A stretch of DNA of 64,000 nucleotides, taken from the NCBI RefSeq assembly GCF_016918035.1, contig NZ_JAERWK010000015.1:168775-232774 (forward strand), read 5' to 3'. A program made the position numbers and the translations under genes. Shown piece by piece: positions 55,190 to 63,894 of the stretch. A model generated the notes under the pieces. It was not told the DNA's origin, searched no databases, and was given only the letters and a program-made list of their open reading frames with translations. The stretch is from Nakamurella leprariae (lineage in GTDB: Bacteria; Actinomycetota; Actinomycetes; Mycobacteriales; Nakamurellaceae). Positions within the stretch are counted from its first letter, which is position 1, and the number at the start of each line of letters is the position of its first letter.

Positions 55190-56788
55190 ATGACGACGGT
55201 CGGTGCCCGCCCCGGTCGGGTGCTGCTCGCGATCGGACTGGTCGTCGCGCTGGTCCTGGCGCTCGTCCCGATCAGCACCCCGGTCCGGTCCGGCATCCTG
55301 GTGACCGGCGCGATCGCCGTGGTCGCCATCATCGCGGTGAGTGGTCGCCGACGAGCCCACCGGACGGGCCGGCCGCCGATCTGGCGGGATCCCGTCTGGG
55401 CGCTGCTGCTGAGTGCACTGCTGGTCAACCTGTCCGGCACGGTGGCGTCCGCGGTCACCGCGCCGCCGGACCGCACCACCGGCACCGCCCTCTGGCTCGA
55501 CGGGATGTTCTTCGCGGCGTCGCTGCTCACCGGGATCGGGCTGGCGCTGCTCGTGCACCGGCGCGGCCGGGAGCGGGACGTGCCGGCGCTGCTGGACTCC
55601 GCGCTGATCACGGTGGCCGCCGGCAGCGCGCTGCTGCTGCTGACCGTGACCCCGCCCTGGAGCCAGTTCGACCAGCCGGCCGAGCAGATCGTGGCCGCCG
55701 GGTACGTGGTCGTCGACCTCGCCCTGCTGGCGCTGGCCTGCACGGTGCTACGGGGGCCGGACCGGCGCAGTCCTGCGCTGGTGCTGATCATGCTGTCGCT
55801 GGCGGTGACGCTGGTCGCCGACACCCTGCAGGACGGGGTGGTCCTGCTGGACGGGTGGTCATGGACGGGACCGGCGGCGATCGACGGGCTGTGGTTCCTG
55901 GGCTACGCGCTCGCAGCGGCCGCCGTCGTCGATCCGTCGGCGCCGACGGTCACCGCGCCGCAGCGCCCGCGGCCGATCCACCTGACCCGGCACGCCGTGG
56001 TGGTGATGGCGGCCGCCTGCATCACGGTCCCGGTCGCTGCCGTGCTGTCCCACCTGATCGCCGGCGCCGATCGCACCGTGCCGCTGGCCATCGCCGCCGT
56101 GCTGCTGGTCGCCATCGTGCTGATGCGACTCGTCGTGCTCATCCGGGCCATCGAAGACGAACGGGACCGGTCGCGGCAGGAGGCCCGCCGGGACGGCCTG
56201 ACCGGCCTGGTCAACCGCCGCACGCTGGATCGTTCGCTGCACCGGATGCTCGCCGACTGGTCCGATCCGGACGGGACCGACGAGGATGCCGACGCGCGCG
56301 CGACGCTGACCGTCGCCATGATCGATCTGGACCGGTTCAAGCAGTACAACGACACCTTCGGGCACGGCGCCGGGGACCAGTTGCTCCGCGGCTGCGCGAC
56401 CGCGTGGTCCGACGTGCTGCGGACGGCGGAAGTGCCCGGCGATCGCCGCTGGTCGCCGATGCTCGCCCGGTACGGCGGCGAAGAATTCACCCTGGTCGCC
56501 CCGGGGTTCGGCGCCGAGCGGGTGCAGGCCGTCCTGCGGGCGATGCAACAGGTCACTCCCGGCGGCCAGTCGTTCTCCGCCGGGATCAGTCAGTGGGACG
56601 GGCGCTGCGGCGTGGCCGAGCTGCTGGCCGCGGCCGACGACGCGCTGTACCGGGCCAAGGCGGCCGGCCGCGGCCTGCACCTGGTGTCGCAGGAGTGCGC
56701 CGCTGATCCGGTGCCGTCCGGGCCGCTCACCGAACCGTTCACCGGGCCCGACGCGTCACCTCGTTCGGCCACAGCACCCAGACCGTGA
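55190..56788 (+). CDS. Membrane-bound diguanylate cyclase
   Basis: A 532-aa protein with about nine to ten hydrophobic helices in the first 310 residues and a C-terminal GGDEF domain (about 330-500). The active site is ARYGGEEFTLV and the substrate Asp is in VAMIDLDRFKQYNDTFGH, both intact, so c-di-GMP synthesis is expected. No RxxD inhibitory site was clearly seen before GGEEF and no EAL domain is present. The ATG at 55190 was chosen after GGGGCAG. Its 3' end overlaps the convergent DUF6328 gene by 50 bp. Confidence 0.88.
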   Translation: MTTVGARPGRVLLAIGLVVALVLALVPISTPVRSGILVTGAIAVVAIIAVSGRRRAHRTGRPPIWRDPVWALLLSALLVNLSGTVASAVTAPPDRTTGTALWLDGMFFAASLLTGIGLALLVHRRGRERDVPALLDSALITVAAGSALLLLTVTPPWSQFDQPAEQIVAAGYVVVDLALLALACTVLRGPDRRSPALVLIMLSLAVTLVADTLQDGVVLLDGWSWTGPAAIDGLWFLGYALAAAAVVDPSAPTVTAPQRPRPIHLTRHAVVVMAAACITVPVAAVLSHLIAGADRTVPLAIAAVLLVAIVLMRLVVLIRAIEDERDRSRQEARRDGLTGLVNRRTLDRSLHRMLADWSDPDGTDEDADARATLTVAMIDLDRFKQYNDTFGHGAGDQLLRGCATAWSDVLRTAEVPGDRRWSPMLARYGGEEFTLVAPGFGAERVQAVLRAMQQVTPGGQSFSAGISQWDGRCGVAELLAAADDALYRAKAAGRGLHLVSQECAADPVPSGPLTEPFTGPDASPRSATAPRP

Positions 56789-57263
56789 CGATGGCCACCA
56801 GCCCGGCGCTGACCAGCCCGATCGCCCAGCTGCGCCCCACCACCAGGTCGATGATGAGCAGCGCCGCGCCCAGGATGCTGAGCGCCAGCGTGCACAGGCC
56901 GATCGACGCGGCCCGGGCGGTCAGCTTGACCAGCTCGTCCTTGATGTTCCGGCGGAACATGCGCCGGTGGGCGGTGACCGGGGCGATGAAGAAGACGACC
57001 GAGGTGGCCGCGGTCAACAGCGTCAGTAGGTAGGTGGTGCGCTGGAACGGGTCCAGCTCGCTGAACCGGGCCTGGAACGGCAGCGTCAGCAGGAACGCGA
57101 ACAGGATCTGCACCCCGGTCTGCGCCACCCGCAGTTCCTGCAGCAACTCGTTGTAGTTGCGGTCCAGCCGGACGGCCTCGGTCTCGTTGCGGACGTAGGT
57201 CTCCGGCCGGTCGGAGTGCGCCCCGACCGGCCGCTCCGGGAATGGGACGTCGTCGTCGGCCAT
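56739..57263 (-). CDS. DUF6328-like integral membrane protein
   Basis: A 174-aa protein with four transmembrane helices after a short cytoplasmic leader. The conserved start is LDRNYNELLQELRVAQTGVQILFAFLLTLPFQARF, with DPFQRTTYLLTLL and APVTAHRRMFRR in the loops. This is a common actinobacterial membrane family of unknown role. The ATG at 57263 is chosen because the conserved region follows closely; an upstream in-frame start at 57281 exists. It converges on the diguanylate cyclase gene with a 50-bp overlap. Confidence 0.8.
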   Translation of the reverse strand: MADDDVPFPERPVGAHSDRPETYVRNETEAVRLDRNYNELLQELRVAQTGVQILFAFLLTLPFQARFSELDPFQRTTYLLTLLTAATSVVFFIAPVTAHRRMFRRNIKDELVKLTARAASIGLCTLALSILGAALLIIDLVVGRSWAIGLVSAGLVAIVTVWVLWPNEVTRRAR

Positions 57264-57309
57264 GCTGCGAGCATGCCGCACGCCGAGGCCGATGCCGGTG
57301 CGAGCCGGG

Positions 57310-57837
57310 TCAGGCGGCCAGCAGCATGGCCAGCACGGCGGTGTCCGGATCGGCGTTCGGGTCGACGCCGGACCGGGTGACCAGGCTCGTCACGGTGCCG
57401 CTGTGGTGGGCCTGGACCCAGGCCGCTCGGTGGTCCAGTCCGAGGTGGGGCAGCCCGGGCAGCAGCACGCACCCGGAGGCGACGCCCTCGCACTCGGGCA
57501 GGCTGGGCCGGGTCTCCGACGGTGGGTGCAGCACCAGCAGGCCGGGCGGCTGCGGGTCGGCGAACATCCCCGGTTCCAGCGCCCCGGCGCCGGTCAGCGG
57601 GCCCTCGGCCAGCACCAGGCCGACCGTGCCGGGGGCGGGATCGTCGGGCAGCTCCTCGCGCACCCGGAACACCGTGGTGGTGGGCAGCAGGCCCGGGACG
57701 CTGGCCATCCGGACGGCCAGGGTCAGCACCTTGGTCCACTCGATGGTGGTGTCCGGCCAGCGACCGGACACCAGGAAGCCGCGCAGCGACCCGGCGGACT
57801 CGAACGCGGAGATCTCGACGGAGCAGGCATCGTGCAC
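57310..57837 (-). CDS. Hypothetical cytoplasmic protein
   Basis: A 175-aa protein I do not recognise. It is soluble, with mixed alpha/beta character (SVEISAFESAGSLRGFLVSGRW, LTLAVRMASVPGLLPTTTVFRVREELPDD, GLLVLHPPSETRPSLPECEGVASGCVLLPG). Four cysteines are spread out and do not form a zinc motif. GTG at 57837 is preferred because GGGAGGG lies 8 nt upstream; GTG 57846 is also in frame. It lies 46 bp downstream-to-start of the DUF6328 gene on the same strand, so the two could be co-transcribed. Confidence 0.6.
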   Translation of the reverse strand: MHDACSVEISAFESAGSLRGFLVSGRWPDTTIEWTKVLTLAVRMASVPGLLPTTTVFRVREELPDDPAPGTVGLVLAEGPLTGAGALEPGMFADPQPPGLLVLHPPSETRPSLPECEGVASGCVLLPGLPHLGLDHRAAWVQAHHSGTVTSLVTRSGVDPNADPDTAVLAMLLAA

Positions 57838-58057
57838 TTCGGTCACCCTCCCGGATCGGACGGCCGGACCCCGACGATCATCTGCGTCGACCGAACTGGC
57901 ACACAAGACGGCGCGAGTGCCAGCCGCACACCGAGCACACCGACCATGCCGACCGGACGGCGGGCCACGCGGGGACGGACACGGTCGCCGCCCGGGTACG
58001 ACACAGGCTCCCGGCCGCGTGCGGTGGCACGCGATCCGGGAGCCTGTGCTCTCCAGC

Positions 58058-58145
58058 TGGCGGAGGATACGGGATTTGAACCCGTGAGGGCGTGAACCCA
58101 ACACGCTTTCCAAGCGTGCGCCATAGGCCTCTAGGCGAATCCTCC
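58058..58145 (-). tRNA. tRNA-Ser(GGA)
   Basis: A class II tRNA on the minus strand. The acceptor stem is GGAGGAT paired with ATCCTCC, discriminator G, and an encoded CCA at 58060-58058. The anticodon loop CTTGGAAAG gives GGA, the T arm has GGGTTCAAATCCC, and the long variable arm GTTGGGTTCACGCCCTC is typical of serine tRNAs. Confidence 0.96.
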
Positions 58146-58167
58146 GCGGCAGAGTGTAGCGGGCCGA

Positions 58168-58200
58168 CGGGGCTCCGCCGACCGCTCGCGAGCGGCCCCG
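58168..58200. terminator. Hairpin between tRNA-Ser and SRP RNA genes
   Basis: Outer arms CGGGGC/GCCCCG and the inner palindrome CCGCTCGCGAGCGG (58182-58195) lie just downstream of the minus-strand SRP RNA. It is a plausible terminator for that RNA. Confidence 0.45.
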
Positions 58201-58252
58201 GACGGAAGCCGACCGACCCCGGCCAGGAGCCCGATCGACCTGGAAGACAGAA

Positions 58253-58340
58253 GGGGACCCCCGCACCCGTCAGAGCTCACGGACCCTTGCTGCCTTCCGG
58301 CCCTGGGGGGGTTGATGAGATGGACGCCGCGGGGGTCCGG
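58253..58340 (-). ncRNA. ffs: Small bacterial signal recognition particle RNA (4.5S)
   Basis: The minus strand carries the SRP apical loop hallmark (GGGCCGGAAGGCAGCAAGGGT region, 58282-58304). The ends pair over GCGGGGGTCC/GGACCCCCGC to form the long hairpin. Lying just upstream of divergent dnaX and beside tRNA-Ser is the usual actinobacterial layout. Ends are set from the stem and may be off by several bases. Confidence 0.9.
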
Positions 58341-58425
58341 GGACCAGCGTACCGGGTCGGCGGGCGTGCCGGCGGCCGCCACCGCGCGCGTCCGGCGGCC
58401 CGGGCGTCCTGTCGGTGCCGGCACG

Positions 58426-58431
58426 TACGCT
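58426..58431 (+). promoter_or_regulatory. Leaderless -10 box of dnaX
   Basis: TACGCT ends 7 nt before the GTG at 58439. It supports that start over the in-frame ATG at 58415, which would lie upstream of the promoter. Confidence 0.55.
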
Positions 58432-58438
58432 GCTGCCC

Positions 58439-60688
58439 GTGTCCCTGGCTCTGTACCGCAAGTACCGTCCGGCGTCGTTCGCCGAGGTCGTCGGGCAGGA
58501 GCACGTCACCGATCCGTTGCGGACCGCGCTGGCCGCGGGCCGGGTCAACCACGCGTACCTGTTCTCCGGGCCGCGCGGCTGCGGCAAGACCTCCAGCGCC
58601 CGCATCCTGGCCCGGTCGCTGAATTGCGAGCAGGGCCCCACCCCCGACCCCTGCGGCGTGTGCGCCTCCTGCGTCGCCCTGGCGCCGGAGGGGCCGGGCT
58701 CGCTGGACGTCGTCGAGCTCGACGCGGCCAGCCACGGTGGCGTCGACGACACCCGGGAGCTGCGGGACCGCGCGTTCTACATGCCGTCCTCGTCGCGGTA
58801 CCGGGTGTTCATCATCGACGAGGCCCACATGGTCACCACCCAGGGCTTCAACGCGCTGCTCAAGATCGTCGAGGAACCGCCCGAGCACCTGGTCTTCGTG
58901 TTCGCCACCACCGAGCCGGAGAAGGTGCTGCCGACCATCCGGTCCCGGACCCACCACTACCCGTTCCGGCTCATTCCGCCGGCCGTGCTGCGGTCGCTGC
59001 TGGAGCGGCTGTGCGCCCAGGAGGGTGTGCAGGTCGAGCCGGCGGTGTTTCCGCTGGTGCTGCAGGCCGGAGGCGGCTCCGCGCGGGACACCCTCTCGGT
59101 GCTGGACCAGCTGCTGGCCGGGGCCGGTGCGGACGGCGTGACCTACCCCGCGGCCGTCGCGCTGCTGGGCGTGACCGACGCAGCGCTGCTCGACGAGATG
59201 GTCGACGCGCTGGCCGCCCAGGACGGCGCCTCGGTGTTCGGGGCCGTCGACCGGCTGGCCGAGGCCGGGCACGATCCGCGCCGGTTCGCCGCCGACCTGC
59301 TGCAGCGGTTCCGCGACCTGATGGTGGTGCAGGCGGTGCCGGACGCCGTGGCCCGCGGCATCGTCGCCGCCTCCGGTCACGAGGCGGACGCGATGGCGGC
59401 CCAGGCCGATCGGCTCGGCCCGGCCACGCTCAGCCGGATGGCCGAGGTGCTGCACACCGGGCTGGCGGAGATGCGCGGGACGACCGCGCCGCGGCTGGCG
59501 CTGGAGCTGATGTGCGCCCGGATGCTGCTGCCCGAGGTGTCCGCTGCCGACGTCGCCGTCCTGCAGCGCCTGGAGCGGATGGAACGGCGGATGGCCATCG
59601 TCGGCGACCCGGCCGGACCGGGAGCCGCCCAGGTCGGCACGGCCGCGGCGCCCAGCACCGGGGTGCGGCCGGTCCGGCCCGCGGTCGAGCCGACGGTCGC
59701 CGCGCGGACCGCCGACCCGGACGCCCCGCGACGCGGCGACGACCGTGCGCCTCGGTCGGACACCGGCGGGCGGGACGAGGATGGCAGCCGGCCCGGCGGC
59801 GGCGCTCCGACCGACCACCACCAGGCACAGGCTGGTCCCGGGACCCCCGATCGGGGGCCGTCCGGGCCGGCCCGTCGGCCGGCCGCCCGTACCGCCGCGC
59901 CGGACCTGGGCCTGCCCGCCCCGCCCACGTTGTCCTCGCTCGATCCGCCGGCCGGACGCCCCTCCGCGGCCCCGGAGCGGCCGGCGGCCCCGGCGCGGGA
60001 TGCGGATGCCGCGGATCGCCGCGGGGCTCCGGAGCGACCCGCCGCCGAACGGCCGGATCGTCCCGAAGGTCCGTCCCAGCCCCGTCAGGGACGCCCGCCG
60101 GCGCCGGAGGACCAGCAACCGGCCCAGCAACCGGCCCGGCCGGCCGGACCGCCGGCGGGCCCGCCGGGACGGCGGGATCCGAGCACCGTGCAGGTCAGTG
60201 ACGTGCGCCGGGTGTGGCCGGAGGTGCTGGCCGCGGTCAAGCGCCGGCGTCGCAGCTCGCAGATCTTCCTCGAGGGCGCCACGGTCAGTGCGGTCGACGG
60301 CACCACGCTGGTGCTGGCCATGGGCAGCACCGGGATGGCCCGCCGGGTAGCGGAGGCGAGCATCGCCGGCCCGCTGCGCGAGGCGCTGGTCGAGGTGCTC
60401 GGGGTGGACTGGGCCGTCCGCGGCGAGGCGCGCGGGGACGCCGGTGGCCGGGCGTCCACGTCCGGCCGCGGTCCGCAGGGTGGCCCGCGGTCCGGCGGCA
60501 GGTCCGGCGGTACGGAGGACATCCCGCCCCCGGACGCACCGCCGGACGACGCCGAGCCGGACATCCCGGACGACTACGACCCCGACGACCGGTCGGGGAG
60601 CGGTGGACCGGTCCGGGATCCGGTCGAGTCGGCCATCGAGTTGCTCACCAGCCGGCTCGGCGCCCGGCCCATCGAACAGCAGGAGTGA
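58439..60688 (+). CDS. dnaX: DNA polymerase III subunit gamma/tau
   Basis: A 749-aa clamp-loader ATPase. SLALYRKYRPASFAEVVGQEHV is the universal N-terminus. Walker A is FSGPRGCGKTSSARILARSLNC, the zinc module is CEQGPTPDPCGVCASC, Walker B is VFIIDEAHMV, and the SRC-like sensor is TIRSRTHHYPF. Residues about 400-590 are a Pro/Ala/Arg-rich disordered linker. A conserved domain then follows (VRRVWPEVLAAVKRRRRSSQIFLEGATV) that matches the tau C-terminal region. No slippery frameshift signal for a shorter gamma form was noticed. Confidence 0.95.
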   Translation: MSLALYRKYRPASFAEVVGQEHVTDPLRTALAAGRVNHAYLFSGPRGCGKTSSARILARSLNCEQGPTPDPCGVCASCVALAPEGPGSLDVVELDAASHGGVDDTRELRDRAFYMPSSSRYRVFIIDEAHMVTTQGFNALLKIVEEPPEHLVFVFATTEPEKVLPTIRSRTHHYPFRLIPPAVLRSLLERLCAQEGVQVEPAVFPLVLQAGGGSARDTLSVLDQLLAGAGADGVTYPAAVALLGVTDAALLDEMVDALAAQDGASVFGAVDRLAEAGHDPRRFAADLLQRFRDLMVVQAVPDAVARGIVAASGHEADAMAAQADRLGPATLSRMAEVLHTGLAEMRGTTAPRLALELMCARMLLPEVSAADVAVLQRLERMERRMAIVGDPAGPGAAQVGTAAAPSTGVRPVRPAVEPTVAARTADPDAPRRGDDRAPRSDTGGRDEDGSRPGGGAPTDHHQAQAGPGTPDRGPSGPARRPAARTAAPDLGLPAPPTLSSLDPPAGRPSAAPERPAAPARDADAADRRGAPERPAAERPDRPEGPSQPRQGRPPAPEDQQPAQQPARPAGPPAGPPGRRDPSTVQVSDVRRVWPEVLAAVKRRRRSSQIFLEGATVSAVDGTTLVLAMGSTGMARRVAEASIAGPLREALVEVLGVDWAVRGEARGDAGGRASTSGRGPQGGPRSGGRSGGTEDIPPPDAPPDDAEPDIPDDYDPDDRSGSGGPVRDPVESAIELLTSRLGARPIEQQE

Positions 60689-60718
60689 CGGCCACGCCCG
60701 GTCCGGTCCGCCGGAGGG

Positions 60719-61396
60719 TCAGTGCCCGCGAACGACCCAGTCGTCCAGCTGCGGCGCCTCGGCACCGATGGTGGTGTCGTCGCCGTGCCCGGTGTGCACC
60801 ACCGTCTCGTCCGGCAGGCTGAGCAGCCGGGTGCGGATCGAGTCGATGATGGTCGGGAAGTCGGAGAAGGACCGACCGGTGGCGCCCGGTCCGCCCTGGA
60901 ACAGCGTGTCCCCGGAGAAGACCACGCCCAGGTCGGGGACGTACAGGCAGACCGCGTCGGGGGCGTGCCCGGGGGTGTGCAGGACCTGGCCGGCGGCGGC
61001 GCCGGCGATGCCGATCTCCTGCCCGTCCACGAGATCCCAGTCCCAGCGGCGTTCCGGGTGGGTCATACCCCACAGGTGCGCGCCGGACGGGTGCAGCATG
61101 ATCGGCGCGCCGGTCCGGTCGGCCAGCTCGGGAGCCGCGTCGATGTGGTCGTTGTGCGCGTGGGTGCACAGGATGCCGGTCACCCGCCGGCCGCCGACCG
61201 CGGCCAGGATCGCGTCGGCGTCGTGGGCGGCGTCGATGACCAGCACCTCGTCGTCGTTGCCGAGCAGCCAGACGTTGTTGTCCACGTCCCAGGTGCCACC
61301 GTCCAGGCTGAAGGTGCCGGAGGTGACCACCTTCTCGACCCGGATCGCGCCGGTGTCCTGACCGGTCCGCCCGTCGGGGGCAGGTTCGCTCGTCAT
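60719..61396 (-). CDS. MBL-fold metallohydrolase, glyoxalase II-like
   Basis: A 225-aa zinc hydrolase. The metal motif is CTHAHNDHID, followed by the His in HTPGHAPDAVCLY, the bridging Asp in VVFSGDTLFQGGPG, and the last His in VHTGHGDDTTIG. The overall pattern (DVDNNVWLLGNDDEVLVIDAAHDADAIL) is that of actinobacterial hydroxyacylglutathione-hydrolase-like enzymes, probably acting on mycothiol or bacillithiol-type thioesters. Start ATG follows GGAGTGGAGA. It is convergent with dnaX, with a 30-bp gap. Confidence 0.85.
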   Translation of the reverse strand: MTSEPAPDGRTGQDTGAIRVEKVVTSGTFSLDGGTWDVDNNVWLLGNDDEVLVIDAAHDADAILAAVGGRRVTGILCTHAHNDHIDAAPELADRTGAPIMLHPSGAHLWGMTHPERRWDWDLVDGQEIGIAGAAAGQVLHTPGHAPDAVCLYVPDLGVVFSGDTLFQGGPGATGRSFSDFPTIIDSIRTRLLSLPDETVVHTGHGDDTTIGAEAPQLDDWVVRGH

Positions 61397-61622
61397 GCTG
61401 TCTCCACTCCGCACCGCTCGGCCGGGGCTGCCGGCCGGATGTGCCACCTGGTCGTCTTCCGGGTCGTCGCATCGGCTGCCCGTGACCGGCGCACGCTCGA
61501 TCCGGTGCGCCGGGTGCCGCGGGCGCGTCCGAGCTTCCCGGACGGGCGCACACCCTGTCGAATCAGCGGCGGGCCCGGACCCGCGGTCCCGGGGCGGTGG
61601 ACGTCCCCCGGCGGCGCCGGGG

Positions 61623-62060
61623 TCAGCGGGCGTCGCCCTCGGCCAGGTAGGCCAAACGCTTGAGCGTCTCGATGTTGCGGGCCTTGAGGGCCGGGTCGGT
61701 GAGCAGCCGCGGCGCCCAGTGCCCGGGCCCCTGCACGGGGTGCTCCTCCATCATCACCCGGGTGCCCTCCGGGGCCGGCGTGAGCTCGATGCGGACCTCG
61801 GCCTCACCGGCCGGCCAGGCGCGGACGCGCAGCCGGAGCAGGCGGGCCGGGGAGTACTCGAGCACGGTGGTGGAGTCGTCGATGAGCACCGGCCAGGTGC
61901 CGACCGAGTGGTGCAGCTCGGCGCCGGGCAGCGGCCAGTCGTCGGACACCTGGCGCATGCGGGACGCCCCGACCACCCAGGACGGGAACAACCAGCCGTC
62001 GGCCAGGATGCGATCGACGGCCTCGGGGGTGCTGGAGATGATGCGTTCGACGGTCGCCAC
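61623..62060 (-). CDS. SRPBCC-family (START-like) protein
   Basis: A 145-aa polyketide-cyclase/START-fold protein. The strand pattern ATVERIISSTPEAVDRILADGWLFPSWVVGASRMRQV starts it. VLEYSPARLLRLRVRAWPAGEAEVRIELTPAPEGTRVMMEE is the central sheet. A C-terminal helix (DPALKARNIETLKRLAYLAE) closes the cavity. GTG at 62060 follows TTGAGGG. Divergent from the oxidoreductase gene. Such proteins bind hydrophobic ligands; function here is unknown, though a link to the neighbouring carotenoid-type oxidoreductase is conceivable. Confidence 0.8.
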   Translation of the reverse strand: MATVERIISSTPEAVDRILADGWLFPSWVVGASRMRQVSDDWPLPGAELHHSVGTWPVLIDDSTTVLEYSPARLLRLRVRAWPAGEAEVRIELTPAPEGTRVMMEEHPVQGPGHWAPRLLTDPALKARNIETLKRLAYLAEGDAR

Positions 62061-62190
62061 GGCCCTCAAGTGCCCGGCCGTACCGTCATTGACGCAGATC
62101 GGATGCAGCCCGGCCGAGATCGGTGCGACCTCACCCCGGTGATCGGCGGGTGATCCGGTGACGGCGCCCCGGCCTGGGAACACTCGCGGT

Positions 62191-63831
62191 ATGTCCTTCC
62201 TCGAGCGAGTGCTGCCTTCGACGCGGTCCCGGTCCGGTGCGGCGGCGGGCGCGCCGGACGCGGTGGTGATCGGGGCCGGCCCGAACGGCCTGGTCGCGGC
62301 CAACCGGTTGGCGGACGCCGGGTGGGACGTGCTGGTGCTCGAAGGCCAGGCCGTCCCGGGCGGTGCGGTGCGCAGTGACGACGGCGTCGCCCCCGGATTC
62401 GTGCACGACACCTTCTCGTCGTTCTACCCGCTCGGGGCGGCGTCGCCGATCGTGGCCCGGTTGGACCTGGAGCGGCACGGCCTGGTCTGGCAGCACGCGC
62501 CGGCCGTGGTGGGCAGCCCGGACCCGGACGGCGGCTGGGCGGTGCTGCACCGGGACGTCGCCGACACCGCCGCGTCCCTCGACCGGCTGCATCCAGGGGA
62601 CGGGCAGGCATGGGTCGAGCTGTACCGGCAGTGGACGGCGGCCGGGCCGGCCGTCATCGACGCGCTGCTCAGCCCGTTCCCGCCGGTCCGCGGGGCGCTG
62701 CGGACGCTGGCCGCGTTGCCCCGGGCCGGCGGGCTGGACTTCGTCAAGACGCTGCTGCAGTCGTCGGTCCAGCTCACCGGGGAGCGGTTCGCCGGCACCG
62801 GGGCCCGGCTGCTCATCGCCGGCAACGCCGGGCACGCCGACCTGCACCCGAACGGCATGGGCTCCGGTCTGTTCGGGATGCTCCTGGGCATGCTCGGCCA
62901 GCAGGTCGGCTTCCCGGTGCCGCGTGGCGGGGCTGGGTCGCTCACCGCCGCGATGGTGCGGCGCCTGGAGTCGGCCGGAGGGCGCGTCGAGTGCGGTCGC
63001 CCGGTGATCCGGATCGAGGTGGCCGACGGTCGGGCGGTGGCCGTGCACACCGCGGACGGCGAACGCATCGCGGTGCGGCGGGCGGTGATCGCCGACGTCA
63101 CCGCGCCTCAGTTGTACGGGGGACTGGTGTCCTTCGACGACCTGCCGGCCCGGGTCGAGCGGGGGATGCGCCGGTTCCGCTGGGACCCGGCCACCATCAA
63201 GATCGACTGGGCGTTGTCGACGCCGATCCCGTGGCGGGACGCTCCCGACCGGATGCCGGGATGCGTGCACCTGGCCTCCTCGATGGAGGGGCTGGCCGCG
63301 TCGTTCACCGAGATGGACGGTGGCCTGGTGCCGTCGGACCCGCTGGTCCTGGTCGGTCAGATGACCACCACCGACGCGACCCGGTCCCCGGCCGGCACCG
63401 AGGCGTGCTGGTCGTACCTGCACGTCCCGCGGCGCATCGGAGGCGACCTCGGGGCCCGGGACGGCGGGCACGCGATCACCGGGGCCTGGGACGAGGCCGA
63501 CACCGAGGAGATCGCGGCCCGGGTCGAGGCCCGGATCGAGCGGGAGGCACCGGGCTTCACCGCCTCGATCACCGCCCGGCGGGTACTCACGCCGCCGGAG
63601 CTGGAACAGCGGAACGCCAACCTGGTCGGCGGGGCCATCGGCGGTGGCACGGCCGACATCTCCCAGCAGCTGGTGTTCCGGCCGGTCCCCGGCCTGGGGA
63701 GGGCCGAGACCGCGGTCCGCGGGCTGTATCTCGGCTCGTCGTCGGCTCACCCGGGCGGTGGGGTGCACGGGGCGCCGGGCAACAATGCCGCCCGGGCCGC
63801 GCTCGCGCACGCGCGGCTGCGGCGCCGCTGA
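62191..63831 (+). CDS. Phytoene-desaturase-like NAD(P)/FAD-dependent oxidoreductase
   Basis: A 546-aa flavoprotein of the COG1233 type. The dinucleotide fold is AVVIGAGPNGLVAANRLADAGWDVLVLEGQAVPGGAVRSDD. The middle has GGAGSLTAAMVRRLESAGGRVECGRPV, and the C-terminal FAD contact is GLYLGSSSAHPGGGVHGAPGNNAARAAL. This matches the broad actinobacterial carotenoid-desaturase-like group with unassigned substrates, not an assigned CrtI. ATG at 62191 is chosen because the flavin fold follows soon; a GTG at 62158 is in frame. No other carotenoid genes are in the window. Confidence 0.85.
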   Translation: MSFLERVLPSTRSRSGAAAGAPDAVVIGAGPNGLVAANRLADAGWDVLVLEGQAVPGGAVRSDDGVAPGFVHDTFSSFYPLGAASPIVARLDLERHGLVWQHAPAVVGSPDPDGGWAVLHRDVADTAASLDRLHPGDGQAWVELYRQWTAAGPAVIDALLSPFPPVRGALRTLAALPRAGGLDFVKTLLQSSVQLTGERFAGTGARLLIAGNAGHADLHPNGMGSGLFGMLLGMLGQQVGFPVPRGGAGSLTAAMVRRLESAGGRVECGRPVIRIEVADGRAVAVHTADGERIAVRRAVIADVTAPQLYGGLVSFDDLPARVERGMRRFRWDPATIKIDWALSTPIPWRDAPDRMPGCVHLASSMEGLAASFTEMDGGLVPSDPLVLVGQMTTTDATRSPAGTEACWSYLHVPRRIGGDLGARDGGHAITGAWDEADTEEIAARVEARIEREAPGFTASITARRVLTPPELEQRNANLVGGAIGGGTADISQQLVFRPVPGLGRAETAVRGLYLGSSSAHPGGGVHGAPGNNAARAALAHARLRRR

Positions 63832-63850
63832 TCCCGGCGCAGCGACGAGG

Positions 63851-63875
63851 CCCGGGGCAGCGATGCTGCCCCGGG
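63851..63875. terminator. Bidirectional terminator hairpin
   Basis: A perfect 11-bp stem (CCCGGGGCAGC with its complement) and a GAT loop between the oxidoreductase and the convergent partial gene. Confidence 0.8.
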
Positions 63876-63894
63876 GATCTCGGTCGGCGGGGGT

